64,000 bases of DNA from Nostoc sp. CHAB 5844. Lineage in GTDB: Bacteria; Cyanobacteriota; Cyanobacteriia; Cyanobacteriales; Nostocaceae. A program made the translations under genes and the position numbers. Every line of letters begins with the position of its first letter. The stretch's first letter is position 1. The stretch covers positions 71,974 through 135,973 of the forward strand of contig NZ_JAIVFW010000005.1 of the NCBI RefSeq assembly GCF_020829595.1, written 5' to 3'. The notes beneath the pieces are model-generated. The model saw only the letters and a list, made by a program, of their open reading frames with translations, was not told the origin of the DNA and searched no databases. This document shows, one piece after another, positions 26,694-36,456 of this stretch.

Positions 26694-28217
26694 TTAAAGT
26701 CCAAGTCCAAATAATCTGAGGAAGTTAAAGATAATTCCAAAGGGGCTGGCGATCGCATTTAAAGTTTCACTAGTTTTAGTCAGACCATTACGGCTAACTA
26801 CGATCACATCGTTATTTCGCAGAATGGGATTAGTATCCTCGTTAATGCCATCAGCTAAATTTATTTTGACGATGCGTTTTGTCACCGAACCATCAGGGTT
26901 AAGCCGAATCAAATCTACAGCGCTTCTGCTGGCTCTACCATCATTAAACCCACCAGCAGCCAGCAACGCTTGGTTTAAAGAACTATTCGGTCGAAGTTCC
27001 GTAGCGCCTGGTCGTTTAACTTCACCAACAACACCCACTTGAATTGAGTTTGGAGATAAAGTTGTAGCGGCTAGTTGTGTGGCTTCTGCTGCGGTCAATT
27101 CTGTTGCAGTAGGAATTACAATCGTATCTCCGTCTTGCACGATGATGTCTTGATTGACATCACCACTCTGGAGTAACTGCCAAAGATTAACATCAATAGT
27201 TTGTTCTCCACCAGTTCTAGTAGGGCGACGGAGTTTGAGATTGCGAATATCAGCTTGTCCTGTGATGCCTCCAGCTAATTGAATTGCTCTTGTGACTGTA
27301 GGCAAACCACCGCCAGCTGCCGCTGCCGTTCCTTCTCCACCGCCTCCTGCTGCAACCAGATATGAGCCAGGACGGTTGACTTCACCAATAATAGCTACAG
27401 TGCGAGGTGTGCTGGGACTAGCGGCAAAGTTGGATGCTGCTAAATTGCGTGCTTCGGCTTTATCAAAGTTAGATGCAGTCGGTACAAAGATGCTGTCTCC
27501 ATCCCGTAATGTAATATCTTGCCCTATTTGACCAGTTTGCACAGCATCTTTCAAGTTGAGGGTAACAAGTTGCTCACCACTGCGTCCAATTTTCCGCCGT
27601 ACTTGTACTTGGGTAACATCTGCTGCTAAGGTGACACCCTGAGCAGTAGTTAATGCTGCTAATACAGTTGGGTATTGTACGCCAGGGTTATCTCCTGCAC
27701 CACCACTTAAGCCGACAGTATAAGAACCAGGTCGTGTGACCTCTCCAGCCACAAAAATATTGATGGGGCGGGGTGATAACAAGTTGACAGAAATCAAAGG
27801 CCGTTTTAAGTAACGGGAGTATCTTCTAGCAATTTCATCAGCTGCTTGTTCTGTTGTTAACCCAAGAACTGGGACACTACCAATTAGAGGTAAATTGATT
27901 GCTCCACCGGGAGGAATTTGATATTCTCCTGTGTATTCTGGCACTTCAAATACGTTAACACGTATGCGATCGCCTCCACCTAACGCGTAATTAGTATCTA
28001 GTTGTTGTGCAGTTGGTAATACTTGTTGTGGCGTTGGTATTATGGGATTTCTATTTGGCGGTAGTGTTTGTGGCGTTGGTATTACTGGTTGTGACGGTGG
28101 TAAAACTGGTTGTCCCTGAGCTAGGCTGACGGGCGACACAGCGAAATTTATAGCTGTACAAAAAGCCACACCCATAAATGGCTGGGTGAGGAATTTCCAT
28201 AAACCTGTATTAAACAT
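26694..28217 (-). CDS. Polysaccharide export protein with SLBB domains (Wza-like)
   Basis: 507 residues from the ATG at 28217, where TAAGGT sits six bases upstream; an ATG 11 codons earlier lacks this. A signal-like segment lies near 15-35. It is followed by a proline-rich linker (TPQQVLPTAQQL), the Poly_export domain (LGGGDRIRVNVFEVPEYTGE and INLPLIGSVPVLGLTTEQAA), then three SLBB-type repeats opening with GEVTRPGSYTV, GEVNRPGSYLV and GEVKRPGATEL. Each repeat ends in a DGDTI/NDV-type strand. It is a periplasmic or outer-membrane component of exopolysaccharide export. No other export genes are adjacent. Confidence 0.9.
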   Translation of the reverse strand: MFNTGLWKFLTQPFMGVAFCTAINFAVSPVSLAQGQPVLPPSQPVIPTPQTLPPNRNPIIPTPQQVLPTAQQLDTNYALGGGDRIRVNVFEVPEYTGEYQIPPGGAINLPLIGSVPVLGLTTEQAADEIARRYSRYLKRPLISVNLLSPRPINIFVAGEVTRPGSYTVGLSGGAGDNPGVQYPTVLAALTTAQGVTLAADVTQVQVRRKIGRSGEQLVTLNLKDAVQTGQIGQDITLRDGDSIFVPTASNFDKAEARNLAASNFAASPSTPRTVAIIGEVNRPGSYLVAAGGGGEGTAAAAGGGLPTVTRAIQLAGGITGQADIRNLKLRRPTRTGGEQTIDVNLWQLLQSGDVNQDIIVQDGDTIVIPTATELTAAEATQLAATTLSPNSIQVGVVGEVKRPGATELRPNSSLNQALLAAGGFNDGRASRSAVDLIRLNPDGSVTKRIVKINLADGINEDTNPILRNNDVIVVSRNGLTKTSETLNAIASPFGIIFNFLRLFGLGL

Positions 28218-28485
28218 ATTTACCTTAGACTCTGAGACTACGATCGGCAAAGCACTGTCTAAACATTTTAATTTGACTATACTTAAGTATTCTCGTTTCC
28301 CGACAATCTTATTTTCCTAAAAGGATACTCTTTTCCGGAAGCATAATTATTTATGAGATTTGAATTTTTGGTAAAGTTAATTTAAAGCTCAACTTACTGA
28401 GATATAAATTAAACATTTATTAATACAGGTATTTCTTTGCTTAATTAGCATATTTTTGAATCTATAGCAGTCCTAAATCATCCCT

Positions 28486-28526
28486 AAAAAAACAGATCCC
28501 AAACTTCTTTAAGAAGTCGGGGATCT
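28486..28526 (-). terminator. Long hairpin with T-run on the minus strand
   Basis: AGATCCC-A-AACTTCTT pairs with AAGAAGT-C-GGGGATCT (28494-28526) and on the minus strand is followed by GTTTTTTTA. It lies downstream of the ABC ATPase gene, though 450 bases away, and upstream of the export gene. It could stop read-through from the ABC gene or be a dispersed palindrome. Confidence 0.5.
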
Positions 28527-28689
28527 AAAGCAAAATTTTAACAAATCAACTCAAAAAATACTATGTTTCACATTGTCACTGTCTTACTGAAATTACACAC
28601 TGAAGTAATGAATTTGAATCATTGAACTATTAAGAACATTAGTGAAAAAGCTCTTGAGCAGAGGAGCAGAGGGGCAGAGGAGAAAAACT

Positions 28690-28905
28690 ACCCACAAGGG
28701 GGAGCCAGTCTCGTGGGCGGGTACAAGCGCCAGTCCGCACAACGGGGGGAACCCCCCTTCGGGTTCGCCAGTTGCCTACGGAGGGAAACCCTCCTTCAGC
28801 ACTGGTCTCACCGCAAGCGGCTGGCTCGACTTGAGAGAACTGGCGTTGGGGCTTCAACCAAGGGAGCAAGAGAGCAAGGGAGCTATCGCCCACAAGGGGC
28901 GAGGC
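28690..28905. repeat. GC-rich palindromic repeat cluster
   Basis: Dense inverted strings such as CCCACAAGGGGG, GGGGGGAACCCCCC, GGAGGGAAACCCTCC and CACTGGTCTCACCGCAAGCG. Open frames of up to 134 codons on both strands are by-products of the composition and are not genes. The rest of the 28218-28977 gap is AT-rich and appears empty. Confidence 0.7.
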
Positions 28906-28977
28906 TTTGAACCTTATCTTTTGAGTAAAAAATTGATATTTTATTCAAGTTCAAGGATTTCATTTTGCAATCAAAAC

Positions 28978-29961
28978 CTAATGAACAGAGGTATTTTGTT
29001 GTTGAATCTTTTGAATAAAAAAGTCTTCCAGGGAATGACGCTCTAAATCCAGAGAAATGATTTGTCCTGCCATCAAGCGAAGACTATCAAGAAAATCATA
29101 GTAATCTTCTTGTAAAGTTCCTTGCCAATAACCATCATGGCTAAATACAAGGTTAGGCATCCATTTGTGCAGAATTTCTCTGTTGCCGCCTTTACCTTTG
29201 ATGTGGTAAGCGTTATTAGTACCTAATAATTCATTAAGGGAACCAGCGCAAATTAATTCACCTTTAGAGAGGATAGCAATGCGATCGCAAATTTGCTCTA
29301 CCTCACTAAGAATGTGACTATTGAAAAAAATTGTCTTCCCGGCGGCTTTCAGTCCTAAAATAATTTCACGCATTTGGTAGCGTCCTAGAGGGTCAAGTCC
29401 AGACATCGGTTCATCGAGAAATATTAATTCTGGATCGTTAATTAACGCCTGTGCCATCCCCACACGCTGTAACATTCCTTTAGAGTAGCGACGCATTTGT
29501 TTTTTACGTGCATCAGCTAAAGGTAAACCCACTAATTCCAACAGTTGGGGAATGCGTTGACGCTGTATACTACGGGGAATTTGGAAAAGTCCAGCCGCTA
29601 ACTCTAGAAATTCCCAACCAGTCAAATAGTCATATAAATAAGGATTTTCTGGCAGGTAGCCGATACTTTGCTTGACAAGGCGATCGCCTAATGGTTTATT
29701 CAACAATAATCCCCGTCCCGCAGTCGGAAGGATAATTCCTAGCAACAGTTTTAATAAAGTAGTTTTACCAGCACCATTCGGCCCCAATAACCCAAAAGTT
29801 TCTCCCTGATAAACTGTCAAAGAACAGCCTCTGAGAGATACAACTTTTTGATTTAGCCAAAAACCACTGCGGTAAACTTTTCGCAAATCAAAAGTTGCCA
29901 CAACTGGTGGAACATTTATTAGCTGTGGTTGAGAATCGGGTGTGTCTACAGTAGATTTCAT
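28978..29961 (-). CDS. ABC transporter ATP-binding protein
   Basis: 327 residues. Walker A GPNGAGKTT near 59-67, signature YSKGMLQRVG, Walker B LIFLDEPMSGLD and the switch-region H in FFNSHILSEV are all present. The C-terminal 90 residues (after about 235) match the extension of the CcmA/NatA-type exporters, where the ATPase pairs with an ABC-2 permease. No permease gene is adjacent in this window, so its partner is elsewhere. The substrate is unknown. Confidence 0.9.
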   Translation of the reverse strand: MKSTVDTPDSQPQLINVPPVVATFDLRKVYRSGFWLNQKVVSLRGCSLTVYQGETFGLLGPNGAGKTTLLKLLLGIILPTAGRGLLLNKPLGDRLVKQSIGYLPENPYLYDYLTGWEFLELAAGLFQIPRSIQRQRIPQLLELVGLPLADARKKQMRRYSKGMLQRVGMAQALINDPELIFLDEPMSGLDPLGRYQMREIILGLKAAGKTIFFNSHILSEVEQICDRIAILSKGELICAGSLNELLGTNNAYHIKGKGGNREILHKWMPNLVFSHDGYWQGTLQEDYYDFLDSLRLMAGQIISLDLERHSLEDFFIQKIQQQNTSVH

Positions 29962-30189
29962 ATTGGTTTAATGACTACTGACCAAAGTTATAGCCACTCA
30001 GTGTAACTCACAGACAAAAAGTGCCAAGTGCTTGGTGTTGGCTATCATAAGATTTTTCTCATAAAAGCTTCATAATTAGTTCATAATTCGGTGCAAAAGT
30101 TTTACCAGAGTTAAGGGCAAGGTTGAGTCTCAAAGTGCAAACTACCCCAACTCATATCTAAATCACGCCACGATCTGAGGGAAAATAAT

Positions 30190-30798
30190 ATGGCACTAAT
30201 AGTTGGTAACGATGCTGACAATCGCCTAAGAGGGACATCTAGCTCAGACACGGTTCGAGGAAGAAATGGAAACGATATTCTTGAGGGATTTGGAGGCGCA
30301 GACACGCTTCTAGGTGGCAAGAATGATGACCTACTGTTTGGAGATTTGGGTTCTGATGTCTTATCTGGTGATGGAGATACTTCAGCGACTAACCAACCTG
30401 AAAAAGGAAATGACGTTCTCATCGGTGGTTCAGGCACTGATGCTTTAATTGCATGGGGAGATGACATCCTCGTGGGTGGAGGCTCAAATCAGTATGATCC
30501 TCAGCTAGTCTCTAACTTGAAAAACGATCCGTTCAGTACCAGAATTACAGCAGATAGACAAGCAGACAGGTTTGTTGCTATCAACAAAGATGCGATCGAT
30601 TATACGCTAACCATAGCGGACTATGAAGTTGGTATAGACAGGATTGACCTAAGAGGGTTTGGTATAAGAAACGCTAGTAACTTTGAGGAAATCCAAGATA
30701 AAGGCAACTGGTTTGAGGCCATCACTCCCGAAGTGAATGGCGCACAACTGGTTCTGCGAATTAATGCCAATCCCACGTCGTTGACTTACATCGTATAA
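30190..30798 (+). CDS. RTX-type calcium-binding repeat protein
   Basis: 202 residues, ATG with GAGG about ten bases upstream. Residues 4-65 are built of glycine-aspartate nonapeptide repeats (NDADNRLRG, GNDILEGFGGADTLLGG, NDDLLFGDLGSDVLSGDGD), which fold into calcium-binding beta-rolls, typically in proteins exported by type I secretion. The C-terminal part (YTLTIADYEVGIDRIDLRGF and later) is the usual strand-rich RTX tail. There is no N-terminal signal, as expected for type I export. No secretion genes are adjacent. Confidence 0.8.
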   Translation: MALIVGNDADNRLRGTSSSDTVRGRNGNDILEGFGGADTLLGGKNDDLLFGDLGSDVLSGDGDTSATNQPEKGNDVLIGGSGTDALIAWGDDILVGGGSNQYDPQLVSNLKNDPFSTRITADRQADRFVAINKDAIDYTLTIADYEVGIDRIDLRGFGIRNASNFEEIQDKGNWFEAITPEVNGAQLVLRINANPTSLTYIV

Positions 30799-30822
30799 GG
30801 ATTGATCTAAAAAGCTGTGTAC

Positions 30823-30853
30823 GAGTCTGTGAATGTTATGCTTTCACAGACTC
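30823..30853. terminator. Bidirectional hairpin between convergent genes
   Basis: GAGTCTGTGAA and TTCACAGACTC form a perfect 11-bp stem around a nine-base loop, in the 68-base gap between the RTX gene and the histidine kinase gene. T-rich sequence follows at some distance (30869-30877) inside the kinase end. Placement between two stop codons makes a shared terminator likely. Confidence 0.65.
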
Positions 30854-30866
30854 TCTCATACAGATA

Positions 30867-32438
30867 TTACTTTTTTTCTTGAGGTGGTTCCAAGGGTAAG
30901 ATAATTTTAAATTTAGATCCTACTCCTAATTGACTTTCTAGAGCCACTTTTCCGCTGTGGGCTTCTACAATAGCTTGAACAATGGATAAACCTAACCCAG
31001 CACCTTCAGAACGGCGGTGGTTATTGCTAGAACGAGCAAAACGCTGAAAAATTCTTTTTTGGTCAGCTTTTGCAATACCTTCTCCTGTGTCGTGTACCCA
31101 AAAGCTAACTGTACTTTGGTGAATAGCTGAACCAAAGGCAATTGTGTCAGTATTTGTTGTATGTTGAATAGCGTTTTGTGCCAAATTCATGACAGCTTGA
31201 GTCAAACGCTGACGGTCTATAACTATTTTACCTTTAGCAATACCTTGAAGTTGCCAGTTGCGATCGCCCACAGTAGAACATAGTCCATCACCTAAAGCTT
31301 TCACTTTGGCAAACAATTCTTCAGTAAACGTACCAACATCAACTGTTTCTAACTGCAAAAAGTCAGGATGCTCTGCCTTTGCCAGTAAAATCAAGTCATT
31401 AACAAGGCGGTTCATCCGTTCTAGCTCATCCATAACTAAAGCCAGAGTTTCTTGTACTTCTTGCGGATCATTACTCATCAATTCCAGATGACCGCGAATG
31501 ATAGTAATGGGGGTTCGCAATTCGTGTCCAGCATCATTAATAAAATTTTGCTGGCTGATGAAAGCAGCTTGCAATCTATCCATCATTTCATTAAAGGTAG
31601 CTGCTAGTTCCGCCAGTTCTCCCTCACCATTCATCTTGATGCGTTGGTTTAAATCTGTTTCGTTAATTTGGCGAGCCGTTTGGGTAAGCAAGCGTAAAGG
31701 GGCAAGAATTTTTCCAGAAGCAAACCAAGCTAAAACTAAAGCCAAAAATAAGACTACAACACTTACTTGAATGATAACTACTACTGCTTCCAAAACTTCT
31801 TTGCGTTCGCCAGATGTGGCGTGAGCGATAACAAATACCCCCATCACTTCGCCTTGGATTTTCACAGGTTGAGCCTTATAGACAATACTATCAACACTGC
31901 TCCCAGGAATTATTTTTTCTCCTTCTTCTGGTTGAGTTAGTTCAGCCCAAGAGCGAATAATTGGTGATTCTATGCTCAGTTCTTTCGGTCTGGCTCTTGG
32001 ACTAGATTTATAAAATTTACCTTGCAATAACATAATCAGAAAAGTGTCATCTTCTGGCAGCTGATTTCCCAAAAAAGCATCTAAAAATTCTTTTAACTCT
32101 TCTCTTGTTTTTGGTGTTTTAATCAGACGTTTATCCGCTGTTAAAAGTTGACTAATAGCTTCAGGATATCCATCAAATTCTATATCTTGAGCAAATTGCT
32201 TTTTGCCAGTAATTAATTCCTTAAATATTTGCATTTTTTCATTTATTTGTTTATGTACACGCTCATCAATTCGTGCATACAAAACTTGGCGAGAAGCTGG
32301 GATAAAAACTACAAAAATGAAGCATAAAATTACAGCATACCAAAATAGAATTCGAGTACGTGTAGCCCAAAAAAATCCTTTAGCACGTCTTTGATATTTT
32401 TTGGCTAGTGGCTGTTGTTTATTTTGATTTTTCCACAT
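30867..32438 (-). CDS. Sensor histidine kinase with HAMP domain
   Basis: 523 residues. Membrane segment one near 28-50 (RILFWYAVILCFIFVVFIPA) and segment two near 215-237 (VVVIIQVSVVVLFLALVLAW) enclose an extracytoplasmic sensing region of about 165 residues. HAMP (ILAPLRLLTQTARQINETDL) follows, then the HisKA box NDAGHELRTP with the phospho-acceptor H305, the N box (NLAQNAIQHT) and ATP-binding G boxes (DTGEGIAKAD, GAGLGLSIV). It is downstream of its response regulator on the same strand with about 80 bases between, so the two form an operon. The signal is unknown. Confidence 0.92.
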   Translation of the reverse strand: MWKNQNKQQPLAKKYQRRAKGFFWATRTRILFWYAVILCFIFVVFIPASRQVLYARIDERVHKQINEKMQIFKELITGKKQFAQDIEFDGYPEAISQLLTADKRLIKTPKTREELKEFLDAFLGNQLPEDDTFLIMLLQGKFYKSSPRARPKELSIESPIIRSWAELTQPEEGEKIIPGSSVDSIVYKAQPVKIQGEVMGVFVIAHATSGERKEVLEAVVVIIQVSVVVLFLALVLAWFASGKILAPLRLLTQTARQINETDLNQRIKMNGEGELAELAATFNEMMDRLQAAFISQQNFINDAGHELRTPITIIRGHLELMSNDPQEVQETLALVMDELERMNRLVNDLILLAKAEHPDFLQLETVDVGTFTEELFAKVKALGDGLCSTVGDRNWQLQGIAKGKIVIDRQRLTQAVMNLAQNAIQHTTNTDTIAFGSAIHQSTVSFWVHDTGEGIAKADQKRIFQRFARSSNNHRRSEGAGLGLSIVQAIVEAHSGKVALESQLGVGSKFKIILPLEPPQEKK

Positions 32439-32516
32439 TAACGATGATTATAATGGAACTAACTTTGAGGAATCTTTATGAACATCAAGCATAGAGTATT
32501 GGGAAGGATAAAGTTT

Positions 32517-33185
32517 TCAATTCCGGAGACGATAACCAATACCTCGGACAGTTTCAATTAACTTACTGCCTAATTTTTTGCGTAAATAACCAACATAAAC
32601 ATCCACAATATTCGAGCTTGGGTCATAATCATAGCCCCATACTCTATCTAACAATTGTTCACGACTCAAAACTTGCCCCGGATGGCGAAAGAAAGTTTCT
32701 GCTAAAGTAAATTCCCGTGCTGGTAATTCTATAGTATTTTGACCGACTTTTACTTTACGGGAACGCAAGTCTAAAACTACATTTCCCGCCTTGAGTACCA
32801 TCTCTTCAACGACTTGCCTACTTGTGCTGTGACGTAACCTAGCTTTTACCCGCACTAACAATTCTTCAAATCGAAAAGGCTTGGTTACGTAGTCATCTGC
32901 GCCTGCTTCAAACCCTGCAATCTTATCTTGAATATCATCACGGGCAGTCAAAATAATAACTGGAAAATTCTCTCCTTGTCCTCGCAGTTCTTCTAATACA
33001 TTTAAGCCGTCTTTACCAGGAAGCCCTAGATCCAAAATCATTAAATCAAAACCGCTGCTTAATGCCATGTTAGTTGCAGAGTCGGCATCAGCTGCCACAG
33101 TTGTTGTAAAACCATGAGAACGTAGTCCCTTCTCAATAAAAGCCGCTATCCGGGGTTCATCTTCAGCAATGAGAATTCGATTCAT
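32517..33185 (-). CDS. OmpR/PhoB-family response regulator
   Basis: 222 residues from the ATG at 33185 with AGAGG nine bases upstream; a TTG three codons earlier is less likely. The receiver domain has the acidic pair in LIAEDEP, the phospho-acceptor D52 in LDLGLPG, the T in ILTARDD and the K in YVTKPF. The C-terminal winged-helix domain ends with VWGYDYDPSSNIVDVYVGYL and RGIGYRLRN, typical of the OmpR class. It is encoded before the kinase and so is its likely partner. Target genes are unknown. Confidence 0.93.
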   Translation of the reverse strand: MNRILIAEDEPRIAAFIEKGLRSHGFTTTVAADADSATNMALSSGFDLMILDLGLPGKDGLNVLEELRGQGENFPVIILTARDDIQDKIAGFEAGADDYVTKPFRFEELLVRVKARLRHSTSRQVVEEMVLKAGNVVLDLRSRKVKVGQNTIELPAREFTLAETFFRHPGQVLSREQLLDRVWGYDYDPSSNIVDVYVGYLRKKLGSKLIETVRGIGYRLRN

Positions 33186-33411
33186 CTGATGCAACCTCTT
33201 TCAGTATTTATAAGGATAAGACAACTGCAAAAGTAGAGCTTGTTCCCAAGATACTTTTTCAGTAAATCTGCAACTAAAAGAGCAATTATTTCCAGGGAGA
33301 TGGTGTACACAAAGTTATCTATAAGTTAAAGATAGTGCTGCTGCCGATAATTTGGCGGCGCATACTTGTCAGCAGCGACAGCACAATAAAGGATTCACAC
33401 TACATTAGGAC

Positions 33412-34059
33412 TTACAAAACACCTTTAGAACTAGGAATTGTCCCTGCACGACGCGGATCAATTTCTACCGCCATCCGCACTGCTCTAGCAAACGCCTTAA
33501 ATGTCGCTTCAATGATGTGATGAGAATTTATGCCATCAAGTTGACGAATATGGAGTGTCATTTGGCTATGATTCACCAATGCCACAAAAAATTCCCGCAC
33601 TAGCTGGGTGTCATAGGTTCCGACTCGTTGTGTGGGAATTTGCAAGCCGTAACTCAGGTGAGGTCGTCCAGAAAAATCCAAAGCCACCTGAATCAAAGCT
33701 TCATCCAATGGTGCTAAAAAATTACCAAAGCGGACAATACCTTTTCTATCACCTAATGCTTGATGCAAAGCTTGGCCTAAGGTAATGCCGACATCTTCGT
33801 TGGTGTGATGGTCATCAATTTCCCAGTCACCTTTGGCTTTGATATCTAAATCAATCAAACCGTGGGAAGAAATTTGATGCAACATATGATCTAAAAATGG
33901 AATGCCAGTAGAGGCTGTGCATTTGCCTGTACCATCTAGATTAATAGTTACTTGCACATCCGTTTCACCAGTGACACGGTGAACAGAAGCAATACGAGCC
34001 GTGGTAATGGAAACTTGGTGCAGAACAGAATCTTTGCTGGAGGTATCGCTAATTTGCAT
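33412..34059 (-). CDS. hisB: Imidazoleglycerol-phosphate dehydratase
   Basis: Sixth step of histidine synthesis. 215 residues from the ATG at 34059 ([15 protein letters not shown]). The frame runs 23 codons further but through the tandem-repeat spacer, so the internal ATG is chosen. HisB signatures are clear: [16 protein letters not shown] with metal-binding His, [17 protein letters not shown], and [17 protein letters not shown]. It is monofunctional, without the phosphatase domain. It lies just downstream of fabI, an arrangement seen in other cyanobacteria. Confidence 0.95.
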   Translation of the reverse strand: MQISDTSSKDSVLHQVSITTARIASVHRVTGETDVQVTINLDGTGKCTASTGIPFLDHMLHQISSHGLIDLDIKAKGDWEIDDHHTNEDVGITLGQALHQALGDRKGIVRFGNFLAPLDEALIQVALDFSGRPHLSYGLQIPTQRVGTYDTQLVREFFVALVNHSQMTLHIRQLDGINSHHIIEATFKAFARAVRMAVEIDPRRAGTIPSSKGVL

Positions 34060-34084
34060 AGTTAATGAGGGAGTAGGGATTAAA

Positions 34085-34146
34085 AAGGCTAAAGTATGAA
34101 GGCTAAAGTATGAAATTTCATACTTCATACTTCACACTTCATACTT
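34085..34146. repeat. Short tandem heptamer repeat (ACTTCAT type)
   Basis: Alternating AAGTATGA / TCATACTT and ACTTCAT / ACTTCAC units fill the gap between hisB and fabI and can pair with one another (AAGTATGAA with TTCATACTT), so a transcript would fold here. Same class as at 6864-6892 and 56499-56531. Confidence 0.7.
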
Positions 34147-34149
34147 TTA

Positions 34150-34926
34150 TTACATTCCCATAATTTCATATCCTGCATCCACGTACAGAACTTGCCCAGT
34201 AATGCCGCTGGCTAAATCACTGCATAAAAAAGCCGCTGTATTACCTACTTCTTGTTGAGTTACTGTACGTCGTAGGGGAGCTATTTGTTCAACATGATGA
34301 ATCATGTCTAAAATGCCACCGACTGCCGAAGATGCCAAAGTCCGAATTGGCCCGGCAGAAATAGCATTGACGCGAATATTTTGCGGGCCGAGTTCTGCTG
34401 CTAAATAACGCACACTCGCTTCTAAACCTGCTTTGGCAACTCCCATCACGTTGTAGTTAGGAATAGCTCGAACACCACCAAGATATGTCAAGGTGACAAT
34501 GCTACCACCTTCTGTCATCAACGGTTTAGCCGCGCCACTTAACTGCACCAGCGAATAGGTACTAATTTCTAAAGCTGTATTGAAACCGGAACGAGAGGTT
34601 TGGCTAAATCCTCCACTCAAATCATCTTTATTGGCAAAGGCTAGACAGTGGATGAGGATATCTAACTTGCGCCACTTGTCACGCACCGCCTCAAAGGTAG
34701 AGTGAATCTGTTCGTCGTTTTGAACATTACAGGGAACAAATAAGCTGGGGTTGAGAGGTTCTACCAATTCCGCAACTTTTTTCTCCATCTTGCCGCGTTC
34801 ATCGGGCAGATAAGTAATACCTAAATTTGCTCCGGCTGCGTGCAATTGTTGAGCGATACCCCAAGCGATGGAGCGATTATTGGCAATACCTGTAACGAGG
34901 GCGTTTTTTCCAGTCAGATTCAGCAT
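34150..34926 (-). CDS. fabI: Enoyl-[acyl-carrier-protein] reductase (NADH)
   Basis: Last reduction of each fatty-acid elongation cycle. 258 residues from the ATG at 34926 (MLNLTGKNALVTGIANNRSI); seven codons upstream are open but not family-like. FabI signatures: ALVTGIANNRSIAWGIA for cofactor binding, and the Tyr-x6-Lys catalytic pattern in NYNVMGVAKAGLEASVR, with another Tyr upstream in TLTYLGG. NAISAGPIRTLASSA and LYVDAGYEIMGM complete the family pattern. hisB follows on the same strand. Confidence 0.95.
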   Translation of the reverse strand: MLNLTGKNALVTGIANNRSIAWGIAQQLHAAGANLGITYLPDERGKMEKKVAELVEPLNPSLFVPCNVQNDEQIHSTFEAVRDKWRKLDILIHCLAFANKDDLSGGFSQTSRSGFNTALEISTYSLVQLSGAAKPLMTEGGSIVTLTYLGGVRAIPNYNVMGVAKAGLEASVRYLAAELGPQNIRVNAISAGPIRTLASSAVGGILDMIHHVEQIAPLRRTVTQQEVGNTAAFLCSDLASGITGQVLYVDAGYEIMGM

Positions 34927-35316
34927 ATAAATTATTAACAGGATCAATCATGATTAGGATATCTGAGCAGTATGAAATATTTTTCTTTATTCCCCTGACG
35001 CGGCGCGGTGTTAACAAAGCTAATTTTCAAAAAACTAAAAGCTTAAAGTAAAAGCCTTTTGAGAGCCACTTGCTTCAACGAGAGTTCGTCGTGCAACGTA
35101 CTGGCTGTTTTTGACTTCAGCGTAGCTGTATTAACTTTCCTATTTCAGAAGGAAATCACAGCCTGAAGTCTAAATTTTTTAGGGGAATTTAGGTTACTTC
35201 AACTGCTTAATGTATCACCTGGGACTTTTCAGACATCCTCTTAGGAGGATACTAGAATCTGAGGCCTGTTTTTCTTGGTTTGCCACAGGATTTAGAAAAT
35301 TCATGATTAACAAAAA

Positions 35317-35474
35317 AGAATTCAGGAGTCAGGAAGCCCAAATTCTCCAATTGAATTGGTAGCACAAGCGTGGATAAATAAATAGTGAAACACTCGCGCC
35401 TAATTGAAAATTTGGTGGTGCTTCTAGGTAGTGGGTCTTTTTACCCTACTGACTAATTCTGACTCCTGAATTCT
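35317..35474. mobile_element. MITE-like element with 16-bp perfect inverted ends
   Basis: AGAATTCAGGAGTCAG (35317-35332) is matched exactly in inverted orientation by CTGACTCCTGAATTCT (35459-35474). The right end continues with two further GAATTCT units. About 158 bp, non-coding. It sits roughly 300 bases upstream of ntcA, on the distal side of the NtcA site. The remainder of 34927-35670 is AT-rich with no gene recognised. Confidence 0.6.
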
Positions 35475-35680
35475 GAATTCTGAATTCTTCTTTAATTCAA
35501 CAGGTGTGTTTGCTGCATAAAAATTGTCTGCTATTCCTGAAGATATTCTCAAGATATGGTGAATTTTTCGGCAAAAAACCTGATGAATACGACTTTGTAA
35601 GTACTTATAACAACTACTAGCTAAAAAGGTGAAAAATTATGTATCATTATGAACAAATAACTCTGAAGTTAAGGATTTGA

Positions 35681-35694
35681 GTATAGGAAAGTAC
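35681..35694. promoter_or_regulatory. NtcA-binding site upstream of ntcA (GTAN8TAC)
   Basis: The string GTATAGGAAAGTAC is a perfect GTA-N8-TAC match 90 bases before the ntcA start codon. ntcA is known to be autoregulated in Anabaena. A weak -10-like TATTGA lies 19 bases downstream (35714-35719), a little shorter than the usual 22-23, and TATTCT lies further on at 35731. Presence of the motif is seen; function is inferred. Confidence 0.65.
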
Positions 35695-35784
35695 AGAAAG
35701 GTTGACGGTGATTTATTGATTTTTCAGGTGTATTCTTAGGTAATCAGTTTCTTTGTTTTTCCGGCATTGGGTAGGGGAAGGGAG

Positions 35785-36456
35785 ATGATCGTGACACAAG
35801 ATAAAGCCCTAGCAAATGTTTTTCGTCAGATGGCAACTGGGGCGTTTCCGCCTGTTGTGGAAACGTTTGAACGCAATAAAACGATCTTTTTTCCGGGCGA
35901 TCCTGCTGAACGAGTTTATTTTCTTCTTAAGGGTGCTGTAAAACTTTCCAGGGTATATGAAGCAGGAGAAGAAATAACGGTAGCACTGTTACGGGAAAAT
36001 AGTGTTTTTGGAGTGTTGTCTTTGCTGACAGGAAATAAGTCAGATCGGTTTTACCACGCTGTTGCATTTACACCTGTAGAATTGTTGTCAGCACCAATCG
36101 AACAAGTAGAGCAAGCACTGAAGGAAAATCCAGAATTATCAATGCTAATGCTGCGGGGTCTATCTTCGCGGATTTTGCAGACAGAGATGATGATTGAAAC
36201 TTTAGCTCACCGAGATATGGGTTCAAGATTGGTGAGTTTTTTATTAATTCTTTGTCGTGATTTTGGTGTCCCTTGTGCAGATGGGATCACAATTGATCTG
36301 AAGCTATCTCATCAAGCGATCGCAGAGGCAATTGGTTCTACTCGCGTTACCGTCACAAGGTTACTTGGTGATTTACGTGAAAAGAAAATGATTTCTATTC
36401 ATAAAAAGAAGATTACTGTGCATAAACCTGTTAGCTTAAGTAGGCAGTTCACTTAA
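35785..36456 (+). CDS. ntcA: Global nitrogen regulator NtcA (CRP/FNR family)
   Basis: Senses 2-oxoglutarate and activates or represses nitrogen-assimilation and heterocyst genes. 223 residues from the ATG at 35785, identical in length and almost identical in sequence to the Anabaena protein I know. The frame runs six codons upstream but through the ribosome-binding region (GGGGAAGGGAG). The effector domain includes [20 protein letters not shown] and [20 protein letters not shown]. The DNA-recognition helix-turn-helix is [25 protein letters not shown]8TAC site upstream suggests autoregulation. Confidence 0.98.
   Translation: MIVTQDKALANVFRQMATGAFPPVVETFERNKTIFFPGDPAERVYFLLKGAVKLSRVYEAGEEITVALLRENSVFGVLSLLTGNKSDRFYHAVAFTPVELLSAPIEQVEQALKENPELSMLMLRGLSSRILQTEMMIETLAHRDMGSRLVSFLLILCRDFGVPCADGITIDLKLSHQAIAEAIGSTRVTVTRLLGDLREKKMISIHKKKITVHKPVSLSRQFT

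Noticed and set aside
28642-29046. Protein-coding frames of 84, 134 and 65 codons in the GC-rich repeat
   Set aside because: Several long frames overlap on both strands of one palindromic repeat, a sign of low stop-codon content rather than genes. No ribosome site or family.
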